The notes beneath the pieces were generated by a model. The model was not told the DNA's origin and ran no database searches. It saw only the letters and a list, made by a program, of their open reading frames with translations. Below are positions 46,052 to 54,291 of a stretch of DNA of 64,000 bases, in pieces (the stretch's first letter is position 1; each line of letters opens with the position of its first letter). Origin of the DNA: Trueperaceae bacterium (GTDB lineage: Bacteria > Deinococcota > Deinococci > Deinococcales > Trueperaceae); assembly GCA_013697735.1 (NCBI GenBank), contig JACCWH010000201.1, forward strand, positions 1 to 64,000, read 5' to 3'. The position numbers were made by a program, and so were the translations under genes.

Positions 46052-47226
46052 CAGACCTTCTCCGAGAGGTCTTCACCGACGATGCCGCTCGGCCGGATCA
46101 GCAGCACGATGATGAGCAGCACGAAGGCGAAGGTGTCCTTGAACTCGGTGACACCGAGGAAGGTCGGCGTGCGCGGAAAGAGCGCGCTGAGGAAGTTCTC
46201 GGAGAAACCGATGATCATCGCGCCGATCACGGCTCCGGGCAAGCTGCCGATGCCGCCGATGACGGCCGCCGCGAAGGCCTTGATGCCCGGGAGGATGCCC
46301 ATGATCGCCGGTTGGTTGAGCGAACCGAAGTTGAGTCCCCACATCGCCCCGCCGGCGGCGGCGAGGATCGAGCCGAGCAGGAAGGTGGTGGCGATCACCT
46401 TGTTCACCGAGACCCCCATCATCTGGGCGACCTCGGCGTCCTGCGCGGAGGCGCGCATCGCCTTGCCGAGACGGGAGCGATTGACGAAGCTCGTGAGCGC
46501 CAGGACCAGCACCAGCGTGATGACCGGAATCGCCACCAGGAGGTTGTTGGTGAGCACGGGCTGCCCCATCACGTCGAGCGTGAAGGGGTCGTTGAGCACC
46601 GTGTCGGGACGGAAGGGCGTCTGTCGATTCGTGAACACGAGGAGGCCGAGGTTCTGCAACAAGAAGGAGACGGCGATGGCGGTGATGAGGAGCGAGTTAC
46701 GCGGCGCGGTGCGCAGGGGCACGTATGCGACGCGATCGATCGTCAGACCGAGTACGCCCGTGGCCAGCATCGACCCCACCAGCGCGGCCCAGAAGGGCCA
46801 TGTGAACGTCGTCAGCGCCCATACGAGGAGTAGGAAACCGCCGCCCCCGACCCCGAGCACCACCGGGTCGCGAAGGCGCCCGCGGAAGAGCTCCGTGACA
46901 CGCATGAGGGCGTACGCCATCACGATGGCGAGCGCAGCGCCGCCGACCAGCGAGTAGGGCGTGAGCGTGAAGAGGAAATAGGTCGCGAAGGCCCCGACCA
47001 TGAAGACCTCGCCGTGAGCGAAATTGATCAGTCGGATGATCCCGTAGACCATCGTGTAGCCGAGCGCGATGAGCGCGTAGAGACTGCCGAGCTTGATGGA
47101 GTCGATGGCGGCCCGAGCGAAGAAGGCGCCGTTGAAGCGCTCGGAGACGGTTCCTAGATAGAGCATGCGCCAGACGATCAGCACGATCAGACCAGCGAGA
47201 ATGGCCCATGGGAGCCAGCGCTTCAA
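46051..47226 (-). CDS. livH: branched-chain amino acid ABC transporter permease LivH
   Basis: 391-aa permease with the LivH motif GYTMVYGIIRLINFAHGEV, the RASAQDAEVAQMMGV loop, and GGIGSLPGAVIGAM near the end. TTG 47226 is the best start (MKRWLPWAILAG), with a modest ribosome site. It has an additional central hydrophobic part relative to the common 290-aa form. It lies about 280 nt after livK, with a strong hairpin in the gap. Confidence 0.92.
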   Translation of the reverse strand: MKRWLPWAILAGLIVLIVWRMLYLGTVSERFNGAFFARAAIDSIKLGSLYALIALGYTMVYGIIRLINFAHGEVFMVGAFATYFLFTLTPYSLVGGAALAIVMAYALMRVTELFRGRLRDPVVLGVGGGGFLLLVWALTTFTWPFWAALVGSMLATGVLGLTIDRVAYVPLRTAPRNSLLITAIAVSFLLQNLGLLVFTNRQTPFRPDTVLNDPFTLDVMGQPVLTNNLLVAIPVITLVLVLALTSFVNRSRLGKAMRASAQDAEVAQMMGVSVNKVIATTFLLGSILAAAGGAMWGLNFGSLNQPAIMGILPGIKAFAAAVIGGIGSLPGAVIGAMIIGFSENFLSALFPRTPTFLGVTEFKDTFAFVLLIIVLLIRPSGIVGEDLSEKV

Positions 47227-47428
47227 CTGGGGCGCACCTATACGGACACGGGTACCTCTCAGCGTCGATGCCTCGTTTCTACTCGCCGGCCGCGCGCGTT
47301 CTCACGACGTGCCGACCGTGCCTTGGCGGTGTGATGCGGCGTATCCTACCCCGTTCCGAGCTTCGTGCGCGGGGGTGGTTCGCAGCGTCACCCGAACGCC
47401 ATGGAGCACACGACGGTGGAGCACAGGA

Positions 47429-47456
47429 CGAGGGCGGGAGTTTCCTCCCGCCCTCG
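47429..47456 (-). terminator. intercistronic 12-bp hairpin after livK
   Basis: Perfect 12-bp GC-rich stem (47429-47440 with 47445-47456, loop TTTC), 51 nt after the livK stop. No U-tract follows on the minus strand, so partial termination or mRNA protection is likely. The rest of the 47227-47506 gap holds only a minus-strand TAGGAT (47343-47348) that could be a weak -10 for livHMGF. Confidence 0.6.
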
Positions 47457-47506
47457 CTTCGTGCTGCGTTCGTTCGAACATCGTTCCGGGAGCGTTGAGG
47501 CGAGCG

Positions 47507-48649
47507 TTACTCGCCGGTGCCGATGCCGAAGAGCGGCGTGGACGACCACGGCGCGCCGTCGGCGCCCGGTACCTGGTACTGGAAGAAACCGATGGTGCGG
47601 TCGGCGGGCGTGCCGTCGGTGCCGGCGTAGGTGATCTCGCCAGACACGCCGGCGTAGCCCTCGATCGACTGCAGCGCTTCGAGGACTGCCCCCATCTCGG
47701 TCGAGTCGGCGTTGCGCACCGCCTGGGCGATGACGTTCATGCTGTCGGCGCCGGCGAGGGTGAAGCCGTTGAAGTCGGTGGCGCCCGGGTTCTGGACGCG
47801 GAAGAACGACTGGAACTCCGAGGCGCGAGCCGCTGCCTCGCCAGTGAGGACCTCGGAACCACCGAAGCCGGTGAAGATGTACTCGTTGAAGGCGGCGCCG
47901 CCGCCCACGGGGCACTGAGAGTCGTCGGACGCGTCGGCGCCGAGGATCTGCTGGTTGAAGCCGGCGGCGCGGAGCGCGGGCACGAGGGCCGCACCTTCGG
48001 CGCAGAAGCCGGAGTAGTAGATCACGTCGGCCGGGAGACCGAGGACGTCGCTGATCTGGGCAGAGAAGTCGACGGTGTTGGCCACGAAGTCGACGACGAC
48101 GGTGGTGCCACCGAGGTTCTCGAACTCCTCGGCGAAGAAGCCGGCGAGGCCGAAGGAGTAATCGTCGTCCTGCTGCCGGAAGACGACCGCATCGCGGGCG
48201 TCGAGGTCGTTGTAGGCGTAACGCGCTGCCACGGTGCCTTGGAAGTCGTCGGTGTATGCCATGCGGAAGATGTACTCACCGATCTGCGTGGTGGCGGGGT
48301 TCGTCGAGCTCGTCGAGATCATGATGATGCCGGCGTTCTGGAGTACCTCCGCTGCCGGGATCGACATACTGCTCGAAATCGCACCGAGCACGGCGGTGAC
48401 GCCCTCGTCGACGAAGCGGTTGGCGCACGCGACCGAGTTCTCCACCAGGGTGGCGTTGTCGCAGATCGACAGCTCGAAGCGATCGCCGTCGGGCATCTGC
48501 GCGAGCGCAGTCTCGATCCCTTGCAGCGTCGACGTGCCGATGGTCGCGAAACGACCCGAGAGTTCGAGGTTGACACCGATGCGTACGGTCTGTGCGAACG
48601 CACCACCGGCCAGCATCAGGACGACGAGCACCAAAACGATTCTCTTCAT
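47507..48649 (-). CDS. livK: branched-chain amino acid ABC transporter substrate-binding protein
   Basis: 380-aa periplasmic binding protein (Peripla_BP_6). Signal peptide about 1-20 (MKRIVLVLVVLMLAGGAFAQ). Typical features: GVNLELSGRFATIG, Ser/Thr-rich ligand loop SSSMSIPAAEVLQNAGI and STSSTNPATT. GGAGGAGG precedes the ATG; a 20-residue in-frame extension is discarded. It should bind leucine, isoleucine, valine or a related ligand and deliver it to LivHM. First gene of the operon, with a strong promoter upstream. Confidence 0.94.
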   Translation of the reverse strand: MKRIVLVLVVLMLAGGAFAQTVRIGVNLELSGRFATIGTSTLQGIETALAQMPDGDRFELSICDNATLVENSVACANRFVDEGVTAVLGAISSSMSIPAAEVLQNAGIIMISTSSTNPATTQIGEYIFRMAYTDDFQGTVAARYAYNDLDARDAVVFRQQDDDYSFGLAGFFAEEFENLGGTTVVVDFVANTVDFSAQISDVLGLPADVIYYSGFCAEGAALVPALRAAGFNQQILGADASDDSQCPVGGGAAFNEYIFTGFGGSEVLTGEAAARASEFQSFFRVQNPGATDFNGFTLAGADSMNVIAQAVRNADSTEMGAVLEALQSIEGYAGVSGEITYAGTDGTPADRTIGFFQYQVPGADGAPWSSTPLFGIGTGE

Positions 48650-48696
48650 GAATTCCTCCTCCGTGTGGGGTAGTTCACGCTTGGCGGGGCTTCTGG

Positions 48697-48725
48697 ATGA
48701 TACCCGCACCCCAGTGGGGTGTCAA
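48697..48725 (-). promoter_or_regulatory. strong promoter of livK with palindrome in the spacer
   Basis: On the minus strand TTGACA (48725-48720), exactly 17 nt, then TATCAT (48702-48697): near-consensus sigma-70 type. The spacer contains CCCCACTGGGG, an 11-bp palindrome (48709-48719) able to bind a repressor. Predicted start about 48690. Confidence 0.75.
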
Positions 48726-48883
48726 CGCGCCGTGCCCATGGAAGCTTCATTCTCGTGCGGCTGGTGCGGCCCGTACGGCAGCGGAATGCGCTCGACCGGA
48801 TGCGCCGGGTCCGCTCGAGGGCGTGGACCCACGTGCGCGACCCCACTCGGCCTTGCGTGCATCATGTTCGATACATCTCGACA

Positions 48884-48911
48884 TTGACAGGACCATATTC
48901 TTGGGTAATGA
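48884..48911 (+). promoter_or_regulatory. promoter of glnA
   Basis: TTGACA (48884-48889), 16-nt spacer, TAATGA (48906-48911), about 100 nt upstream of the glnA start. The 48650-49009 gap thus holds divergent promoters for livK and glnA. Confidence 0.65.
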
Positions 48912-49009
48912 TCGCCACAGACGGCCAGATGTGCATCCGTTCGTGCACAGGTGGCCGATTTTTCCGCCACAGCGCTCTGGTGCGCGGGCGGCGCTCGTCC
49001 GGAGGTTCC

Positions 49010-50350
49010 ATGCCGTTCACCCGCGAAGACGTCAGCAAGCGCCTCGAAGAGCAGAACGTACGCTTTCTGCGCCTCCAGTTCAGCGACATCATGGGCCACA
49101 ACAAGAACGTGGAGGTCCCGACCTCCCAGTTCGAGAAGGCCCTCGACGGCGAGATCATGTTCGACGGCTCTTCGGTGCAGGGTTTCGCCCGCATCGAGGA
49201 GTCCGACATGCTCCTCAAGCCCGACTTCGACACGTTCCTGGTCTTCCCGTCGATCATCGAGGGCGACGCCCGCGGCAAGGTCGCGCGGCTGATCTGCGAC
49301 GTGGCGCTGCCCGACGGCACACCCTTCGAAGGCGACCCACGCTTCGCCCTCAAGCGCCAGATCGAGCGTCTCGCCGCGCTCGGCTACGACAACATGTCGG
49401 CGGGGCCCGAGCCCGAGTTCTTCCTCTTCGCCCGCACCGCCGACGGCGCCCCGACCACCATCACGCACGACTCCGCCGGATACTTCGACCTCGCACCCGT
49501 CGACCGCGGCGAGGAGGCTCGGCGCGACGTGGTGAACGCCCTCGTCGAGATGGGCTTCGAGATCGAAGCTGCCCACCACGAGGTCGCTCCGGGCCAGCAC
49601 GAGATCGACTTCAAGTACGCCGACGCACTCACCACCGCCGACAACATCGCCACCTTCCGGCTCATCGTGAAGCGGATCGCCCTCCTCCACGGCCTCCACG
49701 CCACGTTCATGCCGAAGCCGGTGGCCGGGATCAACGGGTCGGGCATGCACGTCCACCTCTCGATCTTCAAGGACGGCGCCAACGCCTTCTTCGACGAGGG
49801 TGCCGAACATCAGCTCTCCCACGTCGCCAAGAACTGGATCGCCGGTCTGCTCGAACACGCCCAGGGCATGGTCGCGGTGACGAACCCACTCGTGAACTCC
49901 TACAAGCGCCTCACGCCTGGCTACGAGGCGCCCACGAACATCGCCTGGTCGGCGAGCAACCGCAGCGCCATGATCCGTATCCCGGCGCGGCGCGGCATCG
50001 GCACGCGTTGCGAACTCCGCATGCCCGACCCCTCGTGCAACCCCTACCTGGCGTTGGCAGCGATGATGGCCGCGGGCATCGATGGGATCGAGCGCGACCT
50101 GACGCCGCCGCCCGCCATCCAGCGCAACATCTACGAGATGAGCGTCCGCGACCGCCGCACCCACAAGATCAAGGAACTCCCCTACACGCTTCGCGAAGCA
50201 CTCGGAGCGCTCGCCAAGGACAAGGTCATCCAGGGCGCACTCGGTGAACACATCACGGAGCGCTTCCTCGACGCGAAGACCGCGGAGTTCGATGCCTACC
50301 GGATCACCGTGCACGACTGGGAGCTCGACCAGTACCTGGCGGAGTACTAG
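49010..50350 (+). CDS. glnA: glutamine synthetase type I (alpha subtype)
   Basis: 446-aa enzyme making glutamine from glutamate, ammonia and ATP. Motifs: MFDGSSVQGFARIEESDM, GPEPEFFLF, NGSGMHVHLS, NPLVNSYKRLTPGYEAP and RMPDPSCNPYLA. The adenylylation-site region reads QRNIYEMS instead of the beta-type NLYDLP, and the length is about 446, so this is GSI-alpha, expected to be controlled by feedback inhibition rather than adenylylation. ATG 49010 follows GGAGG. Confidence 0.96.
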   Translation: MPFTREDVSKRLEEQNVRFLRLQFSDIMGHNKNVEVPTSQFEKALDGEIMFDGSSVQGFARIEESDMLLKPDFDTFLVFPSIIEGDARGKVARLICDVALPDGTPFEGDPRFALKRQIERLAALGYDNMSAGPEPEFFLFARTADGAPTTITHDSAGYFDLAPVDRGEEARRDVVNALVEMGFEIEAAHHEVAPGQHEIDFKYADALTTADNIATFRLIVKRIALLHGLHATFMPKPVAGINGSGMHVHLSIFKDGANAFFDEGAEHQLSHVAKNWIAGLLEHAQGMVAVTNPLVNSYKRLTPGYEAPTNIAWSASNRSAMIRIPARRGIGTRCELRMPDPSCNPYLALAAMMAAGIDGIERDLTPPPAIQRNIYEMSVRDRRTHKIKELPYTLREALGALAKDKVIQGALGEHITERFLDAKTAEFDAYRITVHDWELDQYLAEY

Positions 50351-50357
50351 CGCCGGC

Positions 50358-50912
50358 GTGCGTATCGTCGGGGTCGACCCCGGCCTCGCGAACCTCGGCC
50401 TCGGCGCGATCGAGGCCGAGGGGTCCGAGGTGCGTCACGTCGGCAGCGAGCTCGTGCGCACCCGCGCGAGCGACGACGAAGGGGTGCGCCTCGCCGCCAT
50501 CCACGACGCCTTCGACGCCTTCCTCGATACGCACAGACCGGCGGCGGTGGCGCTCGAGGGGCAGTTCTTCCACCGCCAACGCGAGACCTCGCTGAAGGTC
50601 GGGCAGGCGCTCGGGGTGATCGTGCTCTGCGCGCACCGGCGCGGTGCGCCGACGTTCTCCTATGGACCGCTCCAGGTGAAGCAGACGCTGGTCGGCACCG
50701 GCCGGGCGGACAAGGCGCAGGTGGCCTACATGGTGCGCGCACTGCTCGGGATGCCCAGCGCCCCAGAACACCACCACGTCTCGGACGCGCTCGCCCTCGC
50801 CCTCACGCACTGGAGTTCGCACCGGCTCAACGCTTCGGGGGCCGCCCTGCGCGCCGCCGACGCTGCCTCCGCGTCCCCTTCCGGGCGGCGGCGGCGGCGC
50901 GGGGGCGCCTAG
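50358..50912 (+). CDS. ruvC: Holliday junction endonuclease RuvC
   Basis: 184-aa nuclease cutting Holliday junctions in recombinational repair. Metal-binding acidic residues are visible: Asp in GVDPGLANLG, Glu in ALEGQFF and Asp in HHVSDALALAL. GTG 50358 starts 7 nt after the glnA stop with no clear ribosome site. The C-terminal tail is Arg-rich and its last 86 nt overlap the convergent GH13 gene. ruvA and ruvB are not in the window. Confidence 0.92.
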   Translation: MRIVGVDPGLANLGLGAIEAEGSEVRHVGSELVRTRASDDEGVRLAAIHDAFDAFLDTHRPAAVALEGQFFHRQRETSLKVGQALGVIVLCAHRRGAPTFSYGPLQVKQTLVGTGRADKAQVAYMVRALLGMPSAPEHHHVSDALALALTHWSSHRLNASGAALRAADAASASPSGRRRRRGGA

Positions 50913-53900
50913 GCTCGACCACCTCGTCAGGCGCGGCGATCGCCTCTCGGACCAGGTACCCGCTCGCCGCCATCGCCTCGTCGACGGCGTTACGCCACGC
51001 GGTGATGCGGCGTGCCGCGCCCGCACCGGGGGCCGCGAACCGCAACGCCGCGGCCGTCACGTCGGCGACGGCGCCGACGCCCTCGCGCCGGAACCAGGTC
51101 TCCCCGCCGTGTTCGTGCCGCCCGAGCCCATCCCCCACGTCGGGGTCCGCGACCAACGAGGCCAGCCAACGGCGCGCCGAGATCACACCCGCGGAGCGTA
51201 GGTGCGCCAACGCGGCCGGCACGGCGGCGACGGCCGCGAGGTCGAGCTCGCGCCGAGCGAGGTCGTGACGCAGCGCCCGGTCGAGCCGGAGGCCACGCCA
51301 TGTCTCCAGGGGCCACGACGCATGCGTGAGAGCGTGCACGGCCAACGCCGCGCGCATCACGCCGGCGCCGTAGGTAATCGCGATGCGCCCGGTAGCGCCA
51401 CGGGCGGGCGCTCGTAGCGGCTGAGCGACGCTCACGGGGCCGGCCCGTGCGAAACGCGCGAACGCGTCGGCCTGCAGTCGCGCCGCCGCCGGTCCACCCG
51501 CCTCGAGCGCGTCGACGAGCGCGATAAAGGACTCGTGCACGTCCCCGAGCCGATCGTCGTCGAGCGCGTCGACGAGCGAGAGCGTGCCGGCGCCGTCGAG
51601 GCGCTCGGCGAGGCGCGCCAGCGCGCCGTCGTGATCGACGAGTTCGTGCACGTCGAGGTAGACCCGCGCTGCGAAGCCTTCGCAGGTGACCGGTAGGCCG
51701 TGATCCGCGACCGACTTCGAGGCGTGGAGGTACGTGAGGCCGCTCGCGAGCGCACGCATGACCAAGAAGCGACGAGCACCGCCGTGGAGGTCGAGCGCTT
51801 CGTGGAGGCGCTCCGTGCGCGGCGTCTCGCCCGCCACCGCCACGAACGGCGCGCTCACGTGGATCCGGCCCGAGGAGCGTTCGTAGCGGTTGTTCACGAG
51901 CACGAGCGAGACCGCGCCCCGGACGACGTTCGTGTAGGCGTAGACGTCTTCGCGCACGGCGCCGTCGTCGCCGATCACGTCGAAGAGGCGGAAGCGCTCG
52001 ACCTCGGCGAACTGCCACCTGCGGTGCATGAGCGGGAAGATCTCCCGCTCGTGACGCTCGAGGAGGTTCGCGTCCGGGGTCTCGTCGACCTTGGCGCGCC
52101 GGTACTCCATGCCGTACTTCTCGGAGTAGCCCTCGACCTGGCCATGGCCGAACATCGGAAGGCCCGGCATGGTGGTGAGCAGCGTCGCGGCGACGAAGTA
52201 CTTGTCGCCGTCGCCGAACTGGGCGCGCGCCGTCTCCTCGTCGGGGTTGTTGAGGAAATTCACGAACCGCTTGAGGACCTGAGGATCGAAGGCGAGCACC
52301 TCCTTGACGAGGGCACGGTGCTCGCCGTTCGACTCCCCCTTCAGCATGTGCATGAAGGCGCTGTTGTACACGCGGTGCATGCCGAGCGTGCGGACGAAGT
52401 ACCCCTCCATCATCCAGAAGGCCTCGGCGAGGAGCAGCGTATCGGGCACCTCGCGGGCCACGCGATCGACCACCTCGCGCCAGAATTCGTGCGGCATGGC
52501 GGCCTCGAACGCGTCGTCGCTCATCGCCCCGTAGCGGGCGCGTGAAGGGATACCGCCGGCTTCACCCTCCGGGGGGTACCAGAGACGGCGGACGTGCTCC
52601 TTGGCGAGCGTCATGGCGGCGTCGAAGCGAATGATCGGGAACTGGCGCGCCACGTGCAAGATGGTGCCGATCACGGCCTCGCGCACCTCTGCGCGTAGGT
52701 AGTCGAGCTGCGCGGTGTCGTTCCACGGCATCGTCGTGCCGTCGTTGCCGTGATAGATGAACGTGGTGTCGCCGGTGTGGCGATCGATGCGCTTGAACAC
52801 CACTGCCGCGTCGGAGTCGTCGTAGTAGTGGTCCTCGAGCACGATCGCGACGTCGGGATGCTCGGAGAGGTCGGGGCCGTCGAACGTGTAGGCCGGGTAC
52901 GGCGGGCGATCGACCTGCACGAACCAGTCGGGGTGCTCGATCACCCAGCGCGCGTCGATGCCGACGTGATTCGGGACCATGTCCGAGGCGAGCCGGATGC
53001 CGTGCCGGGCAGCGCGCTCCCGCAGCCGATCGAGGGCCTCCGGGCCACCGAGGTCGTCGGCGATGACGTAGTCGCGCAGGGCGTACGCCGAGGCGACCGC
53101 GTCGGCCTGTCCCCGCAGCCGCTTGATCGTGCGCGACGCGCTCGAGCGCTCCCAGAGCCCGATGAGCCAGAGCGCGTTGAAGCCACGTCGAGCGAGCTCG
53201 GCGAGCGCCTCCTCGGGGATGGCGTCGAGACGCTCGATCTCCCTGTCGTACTCGCGCGCGAGCTGGCCGAGCCAGACGTAGGTGCTCTTCGCGAGCAGCA
53301 CGACTTGCGGCATCCACGACGCATCGGGACTGAAGCGCACCTCGGCCTCACCGGCACCGGCGCGCGCTCGGATCCCGAACGACGACGGCGGGGGCGGACC
53401 CGGTGGACCCGGGGCGCGCGAGACCTTCGCCTCGCGGAGCACGGCGATGGCGCCGAGGAGCTGGCGCACCAGCTCCGCGAAGGGCTCACCGAGGAGGGGC
53501 GCCCACCGCACCTGCGCGAACCGCAACTGCCCTTCGAGATCGTCCGGAGCCGCACGCATCGGTTCCAGGAGGAGATCGAAGAGCGAGCCACCGTGACCTG
53601 GCAGCCCGGGTCGTTCACGCCAGTACGACCGCGACACCTCGATCAGCTCGTCGTAGGCGCTCTCGGTCGCGAGCACGCGATCGTCGACCAGGGCGCGCGC
53701 CCCGCGCAGCGCAGGGTTGGCGTTCGCCAGATGACAGGTCCAGAGCTCCTCGATAGCGACGTGACGTCCGGGCATCCCGTCGATGGCGCGGCGGAGGTAC
53801 TCGTCGGGCCCATACCGCCCTTGCGCGATCTCGGGGTTCGGGAACCGCGCGAGGAAGCGCGTCAAGGTGTCGGCGAAGCGGTCGCCGAGGCGCTCGGAGA

Positions 53901-54213
53901 GAACGGCTTCGAGCGATTCGAAGGCGTCGGCGTCGACCCGTTCGAGATAGTTCGCGATCACCAGGTGGTAGATCTCCTCGAGCACCGCGCCGGCGTAGAG
54001 GTCGGCGCCCCGCAGCGGGGGCTCGCTGGGGTACCGCGCCGCCGTGACCTTCTGCGCGAGCGCGAGCGCGGCGTCGTGATCGGCCACCAGCACGTCGCCG
54101 CGCACGGTGACGAGCTCGTCGGGCACCTCGAAGCGTTCGCGCGCCTCTCGGCTGACGTGGAATCGCCGCGGCGCGCCTGGAACCCGCCACGGCAGGTGGA
54201 ATCGTCGGGACAC
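50827..54213 (-). CDS. large GH13-family (alpha-amylase superfamily) protein
   Basis: 1128-aa protein. An N-terminal all-helical domain (about 1-340) precedes a GH13 barrel: region I DMVPNHVG, region II IIRFDAAMT (nucleophile Asp about 531), region III LLLAEAFW (acid Glu about 597). Region IV reads NFLNNPDEET, with Pro where most members have His before the Asp. The C-terminal about 300 residues are Ala/Arg-rich. No signal peptide, so probably cytoplasmic. It is divergent from trehalose synthase, pointing to maltose/glycogen/trehalose metabolism, but the reaction is not known. GTG 54213 lacks a ribosome site. Confidence 0.85.
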   Translation of the reverse strand: MSRRFHLPWRVPGAPRRFHVSREARERFEVPDELVTVRGDVLVADHDAALALAQKVTAARYPSEPPLRGADLYAGAVLEEIYHLVIANYLERVDADAFESLEAVLSERLGDRFADTLTRFLARFPNPEIAQGRYGPDEYLRRAIDGMPGRHVAIEELWTCHLANANPALRGARALVDDRVLATESAYDELIEVSRSYWRERPGLPGHGGSLFDLLLEPMRAAPDDLEGQLRFAQVRWAPLLGEPFAELVRQLLGAIAVLREAKVSRAPGPPGPPPPSSFGIRARAGAGEAEVRFSPDASWMPQVVLLAKSTYVWLGQLAREYDREIERLDAIPEEALAELARRGFNALWLIGLWERSSASRTIKRLRGQADAVASAYALRDYVIADDLGGPEALDRLRERAARHGIRLASDMVPNHVGIDARWVIEHPDWFVQVDRPPYPAYTFDGPDLSEHPDVAIVLEDHYYDDSDAAVVFKRIDRHTGDTTFIYHGNDGTTMPWNDTAQLDYLRAEVREAVIGTILHVARQFPIIRFDAAMTLAKEHVRRLWYPPEGEAGGIPSRARYGAMSDDAFEAAMPHEFWREVVDRVAREVPDTLLLAEAFWMMEGYFVRTLGMHRVYNSAFMHMLKGESNGEHRALVKEVLAFDPQVLKRFVNFLNNPDEETARAQFGDGDKYFVAATLLTTMPGLPMFGHGQVEGYSEKYGMEYRRAKVDETPDANLLERHEREIFPLMHRRWQFAEVERFRLFDVIGDDGAVREDVYAYTNVVRGAVSLVLVNNRYERSSGRIHVSAPFVAVAGETPRTERLHEALDLHGGARRFLVMRALASGLTYLHASKSVADHGLPVTCEGFAARVYLDVHELVDHDGALARLAERLDGAGTLSLVDALDDDRLGDVHESFIALVDALEAGGPAAARLQADAFARFARAGPVSVAQPLRAPARGATGRIAITYGAGVMRAALAVHALTHASWPLETWRGLRLDRALRHDLARRELDLAAVAAVPAALAHLRSAGVISARRWLASLVADPDVGDGLGRHEHGGETWFRREGVGAVADVTAAALRFAAPGAGAARRITAWRNAVDEAMAASGYLVREAIAAPDEVVEPRRPRAAAAARKGTRRQRRRRAGRPPKR

Positions 54214-54256
54214 GCGTCAGAATCTAGCACGCACCGGCGACGGTGCCGGGTACCGG

Positions 54257-54262
54257 TATGAT
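54257..54262 (+). promoter_or_regulatory. candidate -10 element of treS
   Basis: CGG-TATGAT-CGCGCC, 30 nt upstream of treS. Shared with gap and the acyl-CoA dehydrogenase operon. A -35 consensus is absent. Confidence 0.5.
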
Positions 54263-54291
54263 CGCGCCGTCCCGAGGAGGCGCCATTCACC

